The notes: generated from the letters alone by a model not told the origin. DNA of 24,374 nt from an uncultured Collinsella sp. (GCA_902475245.1 CABRYP010000033.1:1-24374); one strand, 5' to 3'; positions 14,196 through 21,507 are shown, counted from the first letter of the stretch. Made by a program: numbers and translations.

Positions 14196-14677
14196 ATGGT
14201 TGATGATGACGAGGGCGGCTATCGCCCCTTTGTCGTGCCCGACCACGCCAAGGTCTGGGTCGACATGCGCCTGACGCCGCCGACCGATACGGCCGCCGCG
14301 ATCAACATGGTCGAGCAGGCCACTGCCACCGCCGAGGCCGCGGTTCCCGGTTGCCATGGCAGTTTCGCCGTGACGGGCGATCGCCCCGCCATCGAGCGCG
14401 ACCCGAACTCTCCCCTTCTAGCTGCGCTCAAGCGCGCCGCCGATGACGTGACGGACGCGGACACGACCGTCGGCTTCTTTACCGGCTGCACCGATACCGC
14501 CGTCATTGCCGGCAAGACGGGTAACCGCAATTGCATGAGCTACGGCCCCGGCTCGTTGGTGCTCGCGCATAAGCCCAACGAGCCGGGGCCCATGCCGATA
14601 TCGTTCGCTGCCAGAACGTGCTCATCGCGCTTGTTGACAACACGCTCTGGGACGCAAGCGTCCAAGTTGGGGCATAA
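14196..14677 (+). pseudogene. 3' remnant of M20-family metallopeptidase gene
   Basis: About 160 residues match the second half of an M20 (ArgE/DapE/carboxypeptidase G2) zinc peptidase: the dimerisation strand region HAKVWVDMRLTPPTDT, the loop DRPAIERDPNSPLLAALKRA, the FFTGCTDTAVI segment and the metal-binding end SYGPGSL-x-LAHKPNE. The N-terminal half with the first zinc ligands is missing, cut near 14200 where the nuclease-like gene's upstream region begins. A frame change of one base near 14590 separates HKPNE from HADIVRCQNVLIALVDNTLW and the stop at 14675-14677. The gene is thus truncated at its 5' side and frameshifted. No promoter is seen. The intact neighbour DUF1015-like gene follows 40 bp later. 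Confidence 0.75.
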
Positions 14678-14716
14678 TAAGCCGCGAACAAACCGACTCG
14701 CGCGTTAGGATCGCCC

Positions 14717-15397
14717 ATGAAAGCACTTCCGTTTCCCTGCATCCGCCCAGCTCAGGATCGCGTGCTCGAAGCGCTGCCGCAGATGGGCGGCATCCTAAGC
14801 GGCAACGACGCCCTGCGCGGCGCCATTGCCGACGGGCTCATGCTCAAAGATCCGGGCGCGGCGTATTACGTGTACGAATGCTCCGGAGAGCCAGGGCGCG
14901 TGACGGGCGTTGTGGCAATTTGCCCGGTCGGCGTACTGACGGGCGACGGCGCGACCCCCGCAGATGCGGCTGCAGCCGCCCGTGCAATCGCCGAGCTTAA
15001 GGTGCAGCCGCGCCCCGTGTCGCTCGCCTACGAGGCCTCGCCCGTTATGGATATCATCCTCGGTGCCGCCAAAGAGGGCGCGTCGCTCTATGCCGTCACC
15101 GACCCCGCCGGCATTACGCACCGCGCGTGGGAGGTCAAGCGCGAGGACGCCGTTGCTGCCATCCGAGCCATGCTCGACCAGGCACCGGAGCCGACGCCGG
15201 CAGACGACCCCACCTATGCTGCCGCGCTAGCAGGGGCGGCGCAGCTCCTGGCAGACGAAGCCCGCGCAGCCGGCGCCTACACGGGCAAAGAGCCGTTCAA
15301 CTTTACCGTTGCCGCGTTATTCCCCGCCGCGCAGGTTGCCGGCGGCGCACCGCAGGTTCCGACGGGTTTGCTGACCCACCAGATCGCACGGTTCTAA
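14717..15397 (+). CDS. Shortened DUF1015-like protein
   Basis: The 226-residue protein resembles DUF1015 proteins, which are often found near serA/serC but have no known activity. Visible resemblance: a PFPCIRP start, AAYYVYECSGEPGRVTGVVA (residues 47-66) like the family's YxY-x(n)-G segment, PVSLAYE near 100, and a late GAYTGKEPFNFTVAALFPAAQV matching the end of the family core. The family's ADGHHR stretch, expected before the last segment, is missing (DDPTYAAALAG stands there), and the usual length of about 400 is halved. The start has AGGA at ATG minus 10. It is separated from serC-serA by the inserted zone, so it may once have followed serA. Family assignment is moderately sure. Confidence 0.6.
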   Translation: MKALPFPCIRPAQDRVLEALPQMGGILSGNDALRGAIADGLMLKDPGAAYYVYECSGEPGRVTGVVAICPVGVLTGDGATPADAAAAARAIAELKVQPRPVSLAYEASPVMDIILGAAKEGASLYAVTDPAGITHRAWEVKREDAVAAIRAMLDQAPEPTPADDPTYAAALAGAAQLLADEARAAGAYTGKEPFNFTVAALFPAAQVAGGAPQVPTGLLTHQIARF

Positions 15398-15441
15398 CAG
15401 GGCCTAAACGCCCGGCACAAAGACTCGGCAGCTCGACAAAC

Positions 15442-15479
15442 AAGGGGCGGGGATACATGCGCATGCATCCCCGCCCCTT
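15442..15479. terminator. Bidirectional terminator hairpin
   Basis: AAGGGGCGGGGAT (15442-15454) pairs perfectly with ATCCCCGCCCCTT (15467-15479); the loop contains a further ATGCGCAT palindrome. It stands between two convergent genes. The plus strand ends in TTTCG and the minus strand in TTGTTTGTCG, so it can serve both. Confidence 0.75.
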
Positions 15480-15524
15480 TCGCATCGAGCAATGATGTCG
15501 GCAATCCGCATCGCCACGCCCGCG

Positions 15525-16160
15525 CTACCCGCGCTGCGGACCCGCTGCCGCCACGAGCGGCTCAAGACCCAGCTCGCGCGCATAATCTTCTTGCGTAAAG
15601 ACTTCGACCAGTTCAAACGTATCCGTCGCATCGTCAAACGCAAAATGCAGCACCGAGCAGTTGCCCGGAACGCGCTCGCGCTCGTCGGCCGCCGCTCCCC
15701 TCACGTGGTCCAAAAATTCCTTGATGGACGAGGCGTGGCTCACCGCGAGCACGCACTCGTGGTCCGGACGTCGCATAAGATCGGTCAACGTCGCCACCAT
15801 GCGCTCGCGCACCTGCATCTGCCCCTCGCCGCCAAATTGGCGGTAGAAGTCACGCCACGGACGCTCGGGCATGAGCATCACGCGCTCGGCCTCAAAATCG
15901 CCAAAGAACCACTCGCGCAGGCCATCAAGGCGCTCGTAGGCAAGGCCCGGCCACAGGTTGGCGATAGTCTGCTCGGTGCGGTGCAGTGTGGAGGTGTAGG
16001 CATGATCGGGTTCGATGCCACGCGCACGCAAGAACATACCGGCGCGCACCGCCTGGTCGCAACCAAGCTGCGTGAGTGGCGAATCGCTCCAACCCTGAAT
16101 AATGCGCTTAAGGTTGAATATCGTCTGTCCATGACGGACCAGATACAGATCTTTATTCAT
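15525..16160 (-). CDS. Histidine phosphatase (phosphoglycerate mutase-like), second of pair
   Basis: The 211-residue protein is a member of the histidine phosphatase superfamily, cofactor-independent phosphatases or mutases using a phosphohistidine. The catalytic RHG motif (LVRHGQT, residues 7-13) with Asn two residues on, the Arg in STLHRTEQTI, the Glu in LREWFFGDFE and the second His in AVSHASS near 155 are all present. The start at 16160 follows AAAGGA; a longer reading to 16487 would enter the upstream gene. It lies 19 bp after the similar gene at 16180-16722, with which it shares the whole catalytic layout, so the two arose by duplication and are likely cotranscribed. The substrate is not evident. 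Confidence 0.88.
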   Translation of the reverse strand: MNKDLYLVRHGQTIFNLKRIIQGWSDSPLTQLGCDQAVRAGMFLRARGIEPDHAYTSTLHRTEQTIANLWPGLAYERLDGLREWFFGDFEAERVMLMPERPWRDFYRQFGGEGQMQVRERMVATLTDLMRRPDHECVLAVSHASSIKEFLDHVRGAAADERERVPGNCSVLHFAFDDATDTFELVEVFTQEDYARELGLEPLVAAAGPQRG

Positions 16161-16179
16161 AGGGGGGTCCTTTCGCTCG

Positions 16180-16722
16180 TTACCAATCAAGGAGCGAAAA
16201 CGCCCCATCACAATAGCTAAAATGAAGCACGGCGCCGTTGTCGAGCTGTTCTCCCCCGCCGGCCACATACTCAAGAAACTCCTGGCAGGCTGAGCCGTGG
16301 GAAACGGCCAGCACGCAGTCGTGCCGAGGCCGGGCCATAATACGAGACAGCGCCGCGACCATACGTGCGCGAAGCTCACTTTCCGACTCGCCACCAAAGG
16401 CGACCGGATAATCGCCCCAGGGTTGCGCCGGCATCTCGCGGTTTGATGTGCCCTCCAACGATCCCAAATGCCACTCGCGCAGGTCATCGACCAGCTCTAT
16501 GGAACGGCCCTCGCCAACGATCAGCTCTGCCGTACACCGTGCCCGACCCAACGGAGACGAATACGCATGGTCAAAGGAGATGCCGCGCGCCTCAAACGCC
16601 GCACGCGTCGCCAGTGCCTGCTCGCGCCCGCGCGCCGTAAGCGGCGAATCGTGCCAGCCCTGCAAAATGTTCTGCACATTGAGCTCGGTCTGCCCATGCC
16701 GCACCAAATACAGATCGGCCAC
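16180..16722 (-). CDS. Histidine phosphatase (phosphoglycerate mutase-like), first of pair
   Basis: This 180-residue paralogue of the next gene has RHGQT (residues 8-12), the Arg in SPLGRARCTAELI, LREWHLGSLEG with the acid/base Glu, and AVSHGSA near 145. It starts at GTG 16722, chosen because GGGGAGGG is about 4-6 nt upstream and the family start M-x-LYLVRHG follows at once; an ATG two bases upstream is out of frame. It is shorter than its partner by a C-terminal extension. The gene lies directly downstream of a palindromic repeat (16738-16772). Its product is cytoplasmic; the substrate is unknown. CobC- or GpmB-type roles are possible but unsupported by neighbours. Confidence 0.88.
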   Translation of the reverse strand: MADLYLVRHGQTELNVQNILQGWHDSPLTARGREQALATRAAFEARGISFDHAYSSPLGRARCTAELIVGEGRSIELVDDLREWHLGSLEGTSNREMPAQPWGDYPVAFGGESESELRARMVAALSRIMARPRHDCVLAVSHGSACQEFLEYVAGGGEQLDNGAVLHFSYCDGAFSLLDW

Positions 16723-16737
16723 ATGCCCTCCCCTCGC

Positions 16738-16772
16738 ACCACCACAAAGGGGACAGGCACCTTTGTGGTGGT
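16738..16772 (+). repeat. ACCACCACAAAGG palindromic repeat, full copy
   Basis: ACCACCACAAAGG (16738-16750) and CCTTTGTGGTGGT (16760-16772) are perfect reverse complements around GGACAGGCA, the reverse complement of the loop in the copy at 995-1037. It fills the space between the histidine phosphatase pair and the nitroreductase gene. Confidence 0.85.
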
Positions 16773-16805
16773 TTTGCCGCCGGATCGCGCCGCGGCGACG
16801 CTCAA

Positions 16806-17477
16806 CTACACCAGTACGTCGGCGAGTGGACGCTTGGGTACGTGGTGTACCTGTGCCTCGTCACGCCAGTAATTAATTGAGCCGTCGGGGTTGGAATCAA
16901 TTGCATCGATCACCTGCGTCTCGGCGGGAACGCCAAAGACCATGATCAGCTTGACCTCGTACTTGTCGCCGTCAAGTCCCATGACATCAATCGCACGAGG
17001 CGGAAAGGCCTTGAACATGCACGCCGCCACCTCGGGCGTAGCGCTGCGGGCGGCGAGCATCATCGTTTGCGCGGCGATACCAGCGTCTGCCTCAGTGATT
17101 GGCGCGGCAGGCTTGCCTGGAGCGGGACGCTCGGCAAGGATCGCGATATAGCCGGTCGGGCGCTCGCCCTCGGCAGGACCCGACCATTCCTTGAGCGCAC
17201 CAGCCCATGCGAGCTTTTCAAATAAGCTCGAACACTCCTCGGCGTCGCTCACCACATGAAAGCGTAGGCGCTGAGCGTTGGCGCCGCAGGGAGCCAGGTG
17301 CGCCAGCTCTGCCAGCTCGAGCAAAAACTCGCGCGGCACGCGCATGGTCTCGTCAAAGCGACGGCATGTGCGGGCACGACGGACCAGCGCGTCAAACGAT
17401 TCCAGACCGAGCTTTTCGCAGCCCTGCTTTGCCATCGATTCGACACTCGACGGTGCCTCGGGAACTGCTTCGTTCAT
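16806..17477 (-). CDS. Nitroreductase family protein
   Basis: The 223-residue protein is an FMN-dependent nitroreductase-fold enzyme that reduces nitro groups, quinones or flavins using NAD(P)H. Support: RRARTCRRFDETMRVP (near residue 35) is the N-terminal FMN-phosphate region, LAELAHLAPCGANAQRLRFHVV (near 55) is the dimer/FMN helix with A-P-(S)-x-x-N, and DAGIAAQTMMLAARSATPEVAACMFKAF (near 133) is the family GIAxQ helix. The C-terminus INYWRDEAQVHHVPKRPLADVL fits the group that ends in H-x-P-KR-x-L. The start at 17477 is an ATG with a GGGGG 5-6 nt upstream; TTG 17489 would add four residues. It is transcribed alone from an unrecognised promoter in 17490-17711. Confidence 0.85.
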   Translation of the reverse strand: MNEAVPEAPSSVESMAKQGCEKLGLESFDALVRRARTCRRFDETMRVPREFLLELAELAHLAPCGANAQRLRFHVVSDAEECSSLFEKLAWAGALKEWSGPAEGERPTGYIAILAERPAPGKPAAPITEADAGIAAQTMMLAARSATPEVAACMFKAFPPRAIDVMGLDGDKYEVKLIMVFGVPAETQVIDAIDSNPDGSINYWRDEAQVHHVPKRPLADVLV

Positions 17478-17711
17478 AGGAACCCCCAATACAAGCCAAT
17501 TGTTCTTAGGAAAATCTAACCTAAAACGCAGGCAATAACGAACAGAGCTGCAATGTTCTACATCTGTTGAATATCACACATCCAAACGGGAACAAAGATA
17601 ACAATTCGGGAAGGTGAGGCCCCCATTCGCCCTTTCCGCCCCACGCGACGGCGCCCTTGGGCGATACTGGTTGCAAGAGCTACGGCTTACGCCGCACGGA
17701 AAGGAGATATC

Positions 17712-18314
17712 ATGGGCATCTTTAAGAACGACGACCAGCAGTCGAATCTGTTTGGATTTGACGAGAAAAGCATGGCAGGCAAGGCGATTAAAGCTGTGCG
17801 CTGGATCTACGCCGTCACGGGCGTTATCGCGCTGCTTGCCGGCATCGCGTTGCTGTTTGCGCCCGCCAAGTCCCTCGTCTTCCTGACGACCGTCTTGGGC
17901 TTCTACTTTATAATCACGGCAGCCATCAGGCTGTTCACCGCCATTTTTGAGCCGCTGCTGCCCGCCGGCTGGCGCGTCACGAGCATCATCTCCAACCTGC
18001 TCATCATTCTGGGCGGCGTCATAATCCTGCGCAACCAGGCCTTCTCGACCGCGACGCTCACCACGCTCGTGGTGGTCGTGGCTGGCTTTGGCTGGATCGT
18101 CGAAGGTGTCATGTCCATTCTGGAGTCCGAGCTTTCGTCTAACCGCGCCCTCGCCATCCTGAGCGGCGCACTCTCCATCATCGCGGGCATGTTCGTGTTT
18201 ATCTATCCGCTGTGGTCGGCAAAGATGCTCGTCATCTTTAGCGGCGCCGCGCTCCTGGTGTTTGGCGTGACGCTCATTGTCCGCGCCATTCAGTTTGGCA
18301 AACTGGTGCACTAG
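17712..18314 (+). CDS. DUF308 (HdeD-like) membrane protein
   Basis: The 200-residue protein has a 27-residue polar N-terminus and six hydrophobic spans (roughly 28-50, 55-77, 88-106, 113-133, 143-163 and 168-192). Pairs of spans repeat with glycine-rich starts (GVIALLAGIALL, NLLIILGGVIIL, GALSIIAGMFV), as in the DUF308/HdeD family, an acid-stress membrane protein in enterobacteria with no known mechanism. AAGGAG precedes the ATG by 6 nt. The TAG stop is directly followed by the ATG of the next gene, so the two are translationally coupled. The GC-rich 17490-17711 spacer before it holds no other gene and no clear promoter. Confidence 0.82.
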   Translation: MGIFKNDDQQSNLFGFDEKSMAGKAIKAVRWIYAVTGVIALLAGIALLFAPAKSLVFLTTVLGFYFIITAAIRLFTAIFEPLLPAGWRVTSIISNLLIILGGVIILRNQAFSTATLTTLVVVVAGFGWIVEGVMSILESELSSNRALAILSGALSIIAGMFVFIYPLWSAKMLVIFSGAALLVFGVTLIVRAIQFGKLVH

Positions 18315-18797
18315 ATGCCAAGAACGCTCTATATTGATGCCGACGCCTGCCCGGTTACGCGCGAGTCGATCGACTGCGCGCGGCGGGCAGGCTTTGCCGT
18401 GGTTATCGCCGGCAACAGCACGCAAAACCTGGAACGCCACATTCGCCGCGACGATCCGCGCGATGCCGAGCACGCGCGACGCGGCTTTTGGGTCACCACG
18501 CTCGATGTGAGCGTGGGCGCCGATAGTGCCGACTTTGCCATTGTCGAACGTCTGCAGGCGAGCGACGTGGTCGTGACGCAGGACATTGGCCTGGCGAGCA
18601 TGGTGCTCGGCCGCGATGCCTCCGCCATCGGCGTGCGCGGGCGCGTGTACGACAAGGCGACCATCGACATGCAGCTGTTTATTCGTCACGAGGAAAAGAA
18701 GGTGCGCCGCGCTGGCGGTCGCACCCGCGGCCCAGCAGCCTTCACCAGCGAAGACCGCGCCCGCTTTAAGCGCAACCTCACCGAGCTGCTGCGCTAA
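18315..18797 (+). CDS. UPF0178 (YaiI/YqxD-like, DUF188) protein
   Basis: The 160-residue protein is a member of the UPF0178 family, small proteins with a PIN-like fold and uncertain nuclease role. The family signature is clear: YIDADACPV near residue 6, STQN near 35, the strand VSVGADSADFAIVERL near 70-85, DVVVTQDIGLASMVL near 88, and a C-terminal GGRTRGPAAFTSEDRARF. Its four acidic positions (D8, D10 and the two later Asp pairs) form the expected acidic pocket. It starts right after the stop of the DUF308 gene without its own ribosome site, so coupling is likely. A strong terminator follows at 18800. Confidence 0.95.
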   Translation: MPRTLYIDADACPVTRESIDCARRAGFAVVIAGNSTQNLERHIRRDDPRDAEHARRGFWVTTLDVSVGADSADFAIVERLQASDVVVTQDIGLASMVLGRDASAIGVRGRVYDKATIDMQLFIRHEEKKVRRAGGRTRGPAAFTSEDRARFKRNLTELLR

Positions 18798-18799
18798 CC

Positions 18800-18846
18800 A
18801 AGGCAGATTTTTGGGATATGCCCGGAAATCTGCCTTTTTGTTTTGG
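18800..18846 (+). terminator. Intrinsic terminator of the DUF308-UPF0178 unit
   Basis: AAGGCAGATTT (18800-18810) pairs perfectly with AAATCTGCCTT (18826-18836), followed by TTTGTTTT. Confidence 0.92.
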
Positions 18847-18880
18847 GCGGTGTGAGCGCTCAGGATCCGTGGCTCAACAA

Positions 18881-18954
18881 AAAAACGGGCTTCAAAATGC
18901 CATGCGTCGCCGCATTGTGCAGACGCCGTGCATGGCTATTTTGAAGCCCGTTTT
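18881..18954 (-). terminator. Intrinsic terminator of the permease gene
   Basis: ACGGGCTTCAAAAT plus GCCATGC (18885-18905) pairs with GCATGGC and ATTTTGAAGCCCGT (18930-18951) with one unpaired base. On the minus strand the stem runs into seven T residues (18887-18881 region), directly after the permease stop codon at 18966. The stem is long but the 24-nt loop is larger than usual. Confidence 0.85.
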
Positions 18955-18965
18955 GTTAGGCCTAC

Positions 18966-20054
18966 TTAGAGGCCGAAGGCAGATAGGACGAGGCCCCAGC
19001 CAGCGCCGATGACGTACATCATGACCAGGAACACGGCGTTTTCGCGAGCACTGCGATTGGTGCGGAACAGCACCAGATAACCCACGCCGGCAGAAATGAG
19101 CGTGCCGGCGAGCATCGGTGCCAGTTGCAGTGCGCCTTCCAGATACAGCTGCGTAATGACCACGCTCGCCGAGCAGTTGGGGATCAGGCCGACAAGCGCC
19201 GAACCCAGGACGGCGAGCGTCTCGTTGCCACGCAGGAACTGCTCGATCGCAGATTCGCCAAAGGTCTCGAGCACGGCGACCAGAATCAGCGTCACTAGGA
19301 AAATGAATACCGATACCTGCACGGTATGCGAGATGGCGCTGCGGATAATCGACAGGACGGGCGCACCTTCGTGTGAGTGAGAGTGACCATGGCCATGATG
19401 GTGTTCATGCTCGCCCTCATGACCGTGATCGTGGACATGTCCATGTTCGTGCTCGTCCTCGTCGTCATCACAACCGCAATGGTCGCGCTCGCACAGCTCA
19501 TGGATGTGGTCGGCGCTCACGCCAGCCTCGGCCACCTCGTCGATGATGTCACCGCCGCTGTGATCGTCATGCGCGCAGTTAACATGTGCCGGATTGACAG
19601 CGGTTCCCAACACGGTACGGCGAATCGCCGCATGCGCGCGGGCGTTGCGACGCAGACCGCGAATGGCGGCATCCACGATAAAGCCCGTGACCAGCGCGAT
19701 CAGCGCTTTCGAAGCCAAAAGCATCGCCATAGTCTGCACGGGAACCTGCTCGGCAAGTAGCAGCGGCAGCATCTCGTCGGAGGTCGAGAGAAACACCGCC
19801 ACCAGGGTACCCAGCGTCACGACGCGACCGGCGTATAGCGTTGCCGCCATGGCCGAAAAGCCGCACTGCGGCACCATGCCCAGCAACGAGCCAACCACGG
19901 GGCCAGCGGCGCCGGCACGCTTGATGGCGCCGTTGACGCGATCGCCTGCCACATGCTCGAGCGTCTCGAGGACCAGATATGTCACCAACAAGAACGGCAC
20001 CAGCGAGAGCGTGTCCTTGCCGGCGTCGAGCAGAATATCAATCAGCAAATCCAT
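18966..20054 (-). CDS. Putative manganese/arsenic-type efflux permease with His-rich loop
   Basis: The 362-residue protein resembles the putative manganese transporter family (arsenic-efflux-like permeases with two repeated halves). It has about ten hydrophobic spans in two blocks (residues 1-130 and 240-362). The first holds SLLGMVPQCGFSAMAATLYAGR, the second GLIPNCSASVVITQLYLEGAL: matching P-Q/N-C-x-(F/A)-S re-entrant motifs that mark the two halves. Between them lies a long cytosolic loop (about 135-235) with HCGC-DDDEDEHEHGH and a HEHHHGHGHSHSH run, a likely metal-buffering region for Mn, Zn, Ni or Co. It is a single-gene unit. The start at 20054 has AAAGG about 11 nt upstream. Actual substrate is not proven. 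Confidence 0.7.
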   Translation of the reverse strand: MDLLIDILLDAGKDTLSLVPFLLVTYLVLETLEHVAGDRVNGAIKRAGAAGPVVGSLLGMVPQCGFSAMAATLYAGRVVTLGTLVAVFLSTSDEMLPLLLAEQVPVQTMAMLLASKALIALVTGFIVDAAIRGLRRNARAHAAIRRTVLGTAVNPAHVNCAHDDHSGGDIIDEVAEAGVSADHIHELCERDHCGCDDDEDEHEHGHVHDHGHEGEHEHHHGHGHSHSHEGAPVLSIIRSAISHTVQVSVFIFLVTLILVAVLETFGESAIEQFLRGNETLAVLGSALVGLIPNCSASVVITQLYLEGALQLAPMLAGTLISAGVGYLVLFRTNRSARENAVFLVMMYVIGAGWGLVLSAFGL

Positions 20055-20086
20055 GACGGATGGAACCTTTCGTGTCTTTCGGCAGC

Positions 20087-20133
20087 ATTGTAAAAGTCCT
20101 AGCGTTCAACTAGGGTATTGTAATTGTCCTAGG
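20087..20133 (-). promoter_or_regulatory. Twin-repeat promoter/operator of the permease gene
   Basis: On the minus strand two 16-mers, CTAGGACAATTACAAT and CTAGGACTTTTACAAT (20132-20117 and 20102-20087), differ at two bases, start exactly 30 bp apart and each end in a TACAAT -10-like box. Between them CCTAG (20098-20102) and CTAGG (20110-20114) form an inverted repeat with N7, and another CCTAG at 20128-20132 gives a second half-site pair. Metal-responsive (DtxR-like or MntR-like) binding is a guess. Confidence 0.5.
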
Positions 20134-20225
20134 CGCGATGCCAGTAGTTGCCCATGGTAAACTATCATCTCGCCATAACTCGACAAACCCGAGCCGCACG
20201 ACGCGGCCCGTCCAAGGAGCAGCAT

Positions 20226-21194
20226 ATGAACGTATCGCAAGCACTCGAATACGAGCGTCAGCCGTTTATCCCTATGTTCATCTATGGCGATCACGGTGCC
20301 ATGGAATCCGAGCGCCAGAAAGGCGAAGAGGCCCTCAAGGTGCTCGAGACCGAGTACTTTACCGCCGAGGACGACCCCGGCTTCGACTTTGCCACCGTGC
20401 GCGACCTGGCCGACCGCAACCGCGACCTGTGCGACCAGATTGGCGAGGCGCGCCTGCGCAACGTGACGCCCGCGACGCTTTCGCGCGGCCTGTCCGACGC
20501 CGACACCTGTGCCGCCATCGGCAAGATGCAAAAGCGCACTGCCGCGTCCGTCATGCGCGAGATCCGCGGCGACCGCGACGCGCTCGGCGTCGCCTACGCC
20601 CGCAAGCCCATCCAGGGCACCGTGCTGGGCATCGACATCGAGACCACCGGCCGTGCACCCGAGCGCGGCTACATCATCAACGTGGGTTGGGAGATCATGG
20701 AGCTCACCAGCGACGCCGTCCCGCATGACGCCGAGGCACACTACTGCGGCCTGCCCGATATCTACCGCGGCGAGGATGTGCCGTTGTCGAATATCCACCA
20801 CATCACCTGGGACGACATCGACGGCAAAACGCCCTTCCGCGAGAACAAGGAGCTGCAAAAGCAGCTGCTCAAGCTTATGAAGAAGTACCCGTACATGGCG
20901 CACAACGCCGCCTTTGAGGACAGCTGGTTCAAGATCCACCTGGACGGTTACGCCGAGGCACGCCGCGCAGGCAAGATCATCGTCATCGACTCGCGCCAGA
21001 TCTGCCGCAGCCTGGACGCTGACGTGCGCTCGCTCCCCCGCGAGTCCGCGCCCGCCGCGCTCGAGAACTGGGCACGCCGTCGCGGCACCCTCGCCGCCGA
21101 CGCCAACGAGCAGCACCTGGGCCTCGACGACACCGACCTCATGCTCCGTACCGTCCAGGCCGAGTTCAACCTCAAGAACCTATTTGCCAAGTAG
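20226..21194 (+). CDS. DEDDh 3'-5' exonuclease (DnaQ-like)
   Basis: The 322-residue protein has an N-terminal region of about 130 residues with no recognised fold (helical, charged), then a DEDD exonuclease domain. ExoI is VLGIDIETTG near residue 137 (D-x-E), ExoII is MAHNAAFEDSWF near 228 (D), and ExoIII is H-x-G-x-x-D in QHLGLDDTDLM near 300, which makes it the DEDDh type of DnaQ and RNase T. It would degrade single-stranded nucleic acid 3' to 5'; substrate preference is unknown. The start at 20226 has AAGGAG 8 nt upstream; a longer reading from 20148 enters the divergent promoter zone. It has no partner gene on its strand. A terminator follows. Confidence 0.82.
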   Translation: MNVSQALEYERQPFIPMFIYGDHGAMESERQKGEEALKVLETEYFTAEDDPGFDFATVRDLADRNRDLCDQIGEARLRNVTPATLSRGLSDADTCAAIGKMQKRTAASVMREIRGDRDALGVAYARKPIQGTVLGIDIETTGRAPERGYIINVGWEIMELTSDAVPHDAEAHYCGLPDIYRGEDVPLSNIHHITWDDIDGKTPFRENKELQKQLLKLMKKYPYMAHNAAFEDSWFKIHLDGYAEARRAGKIIVIDSRQICRSLDADVRSLPRESAPAALENWARRRGTLAADANEQHLGLDDTDLMLRTVQAEFNLKNLFAK

Positions 21195-21294
21195 GTTGCC
21201 AAGCAGAGGCGCCATTCGCGAGCGATGCTCGCCAGACGATAGCGCCCCACGCAATAGCGACACGCCGAGACGCCCCTCTCAAGCAACGCAATGC

Positions 21295-21328
21295 GGACCG
21301 ATATCCAAGTGGACATCGGCCCATTTTT
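21295..21328 (+). terminator. Intrinsic terminator downstream of the exonuclease gene
   Basis: GG-A-CCGAT-A-TCC (21295-21306) pairs with GGA-C-ATCGG-C-CC (21311-21322) at 10 of 12 positions around AAGT, followed by ATTTTT. The rest of 21195-21420 contains no gene, only minor GC-rich dyads. Confidence 0.65.
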
Positions 21329-21433
21329 GCACGTCGCCAGGGTACCCACGTTGGCATCGGCGGCCTTATCCGCGATCATCGATGCCTTTAGCCGCCACCA
21401 GGGCATTCGATAGCAAAAAATTCGCGAATTATA

Positions 21434-21461
21434 TTGACATATGAACTTACGCTCATATACT
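21434..21461 (+). promoter_or_regulatory. Promoter of the metal-resistance operon
   Basis: TTGACA (21434-21439, perfect) and TATACT (21456-21461, 5 of 6) are separated by 16 bp, with an ArsR-type operator filling the spacer. Repressor binding would block RNA polymerase directly. Confidence 0.85.
21439..21458. promoter_or_regulatory. ArsR/SmtB-type operator 1
   Basis: ATATGAAC-TTAC-GCTCATAT has half-sites that are reverse complements at 7 of 8 positions and lies between the -35 and -10 boxes. It shares its half-sites with the sites at 21474 and 22216. Confidence 0.75.
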
Positions 21462-21473
21462 CGGAAGTAAGTT

Positions 21474-21493
21474 ATATGAGCGCATGTTCATAT
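21474..21493. promoter_or_regulatory. ArsR/SmtB-type operator 2
   Basis: ATATGAGC-GCAT-GTTCATAT lies downstream of the -10 box and 15 bp before the repressor start codon; its centre is 35 bp from operator 1. Same half-sites, one mismatch. Confidence 0.75.
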
Positions 21494-21507
21494 GAAAGGA
21501 TATTGCA

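Noticed and set aside
14043..14357. N-terminal extension of the nuclease-like protein to 14357
   Set aside because: The added residues overlap the M20 remnant in antisense, are low complexity and have no ribosome site; the family-like sequence begins at 14042.
17574..18689. 371-residue minus-strand frame opposite the DUF308 and UPF0178 genes
   Set aside because: The plus strand holds two recognisable families with coupled start/stop; the opposite frame is rich in D, H, Q and R as shadows are.
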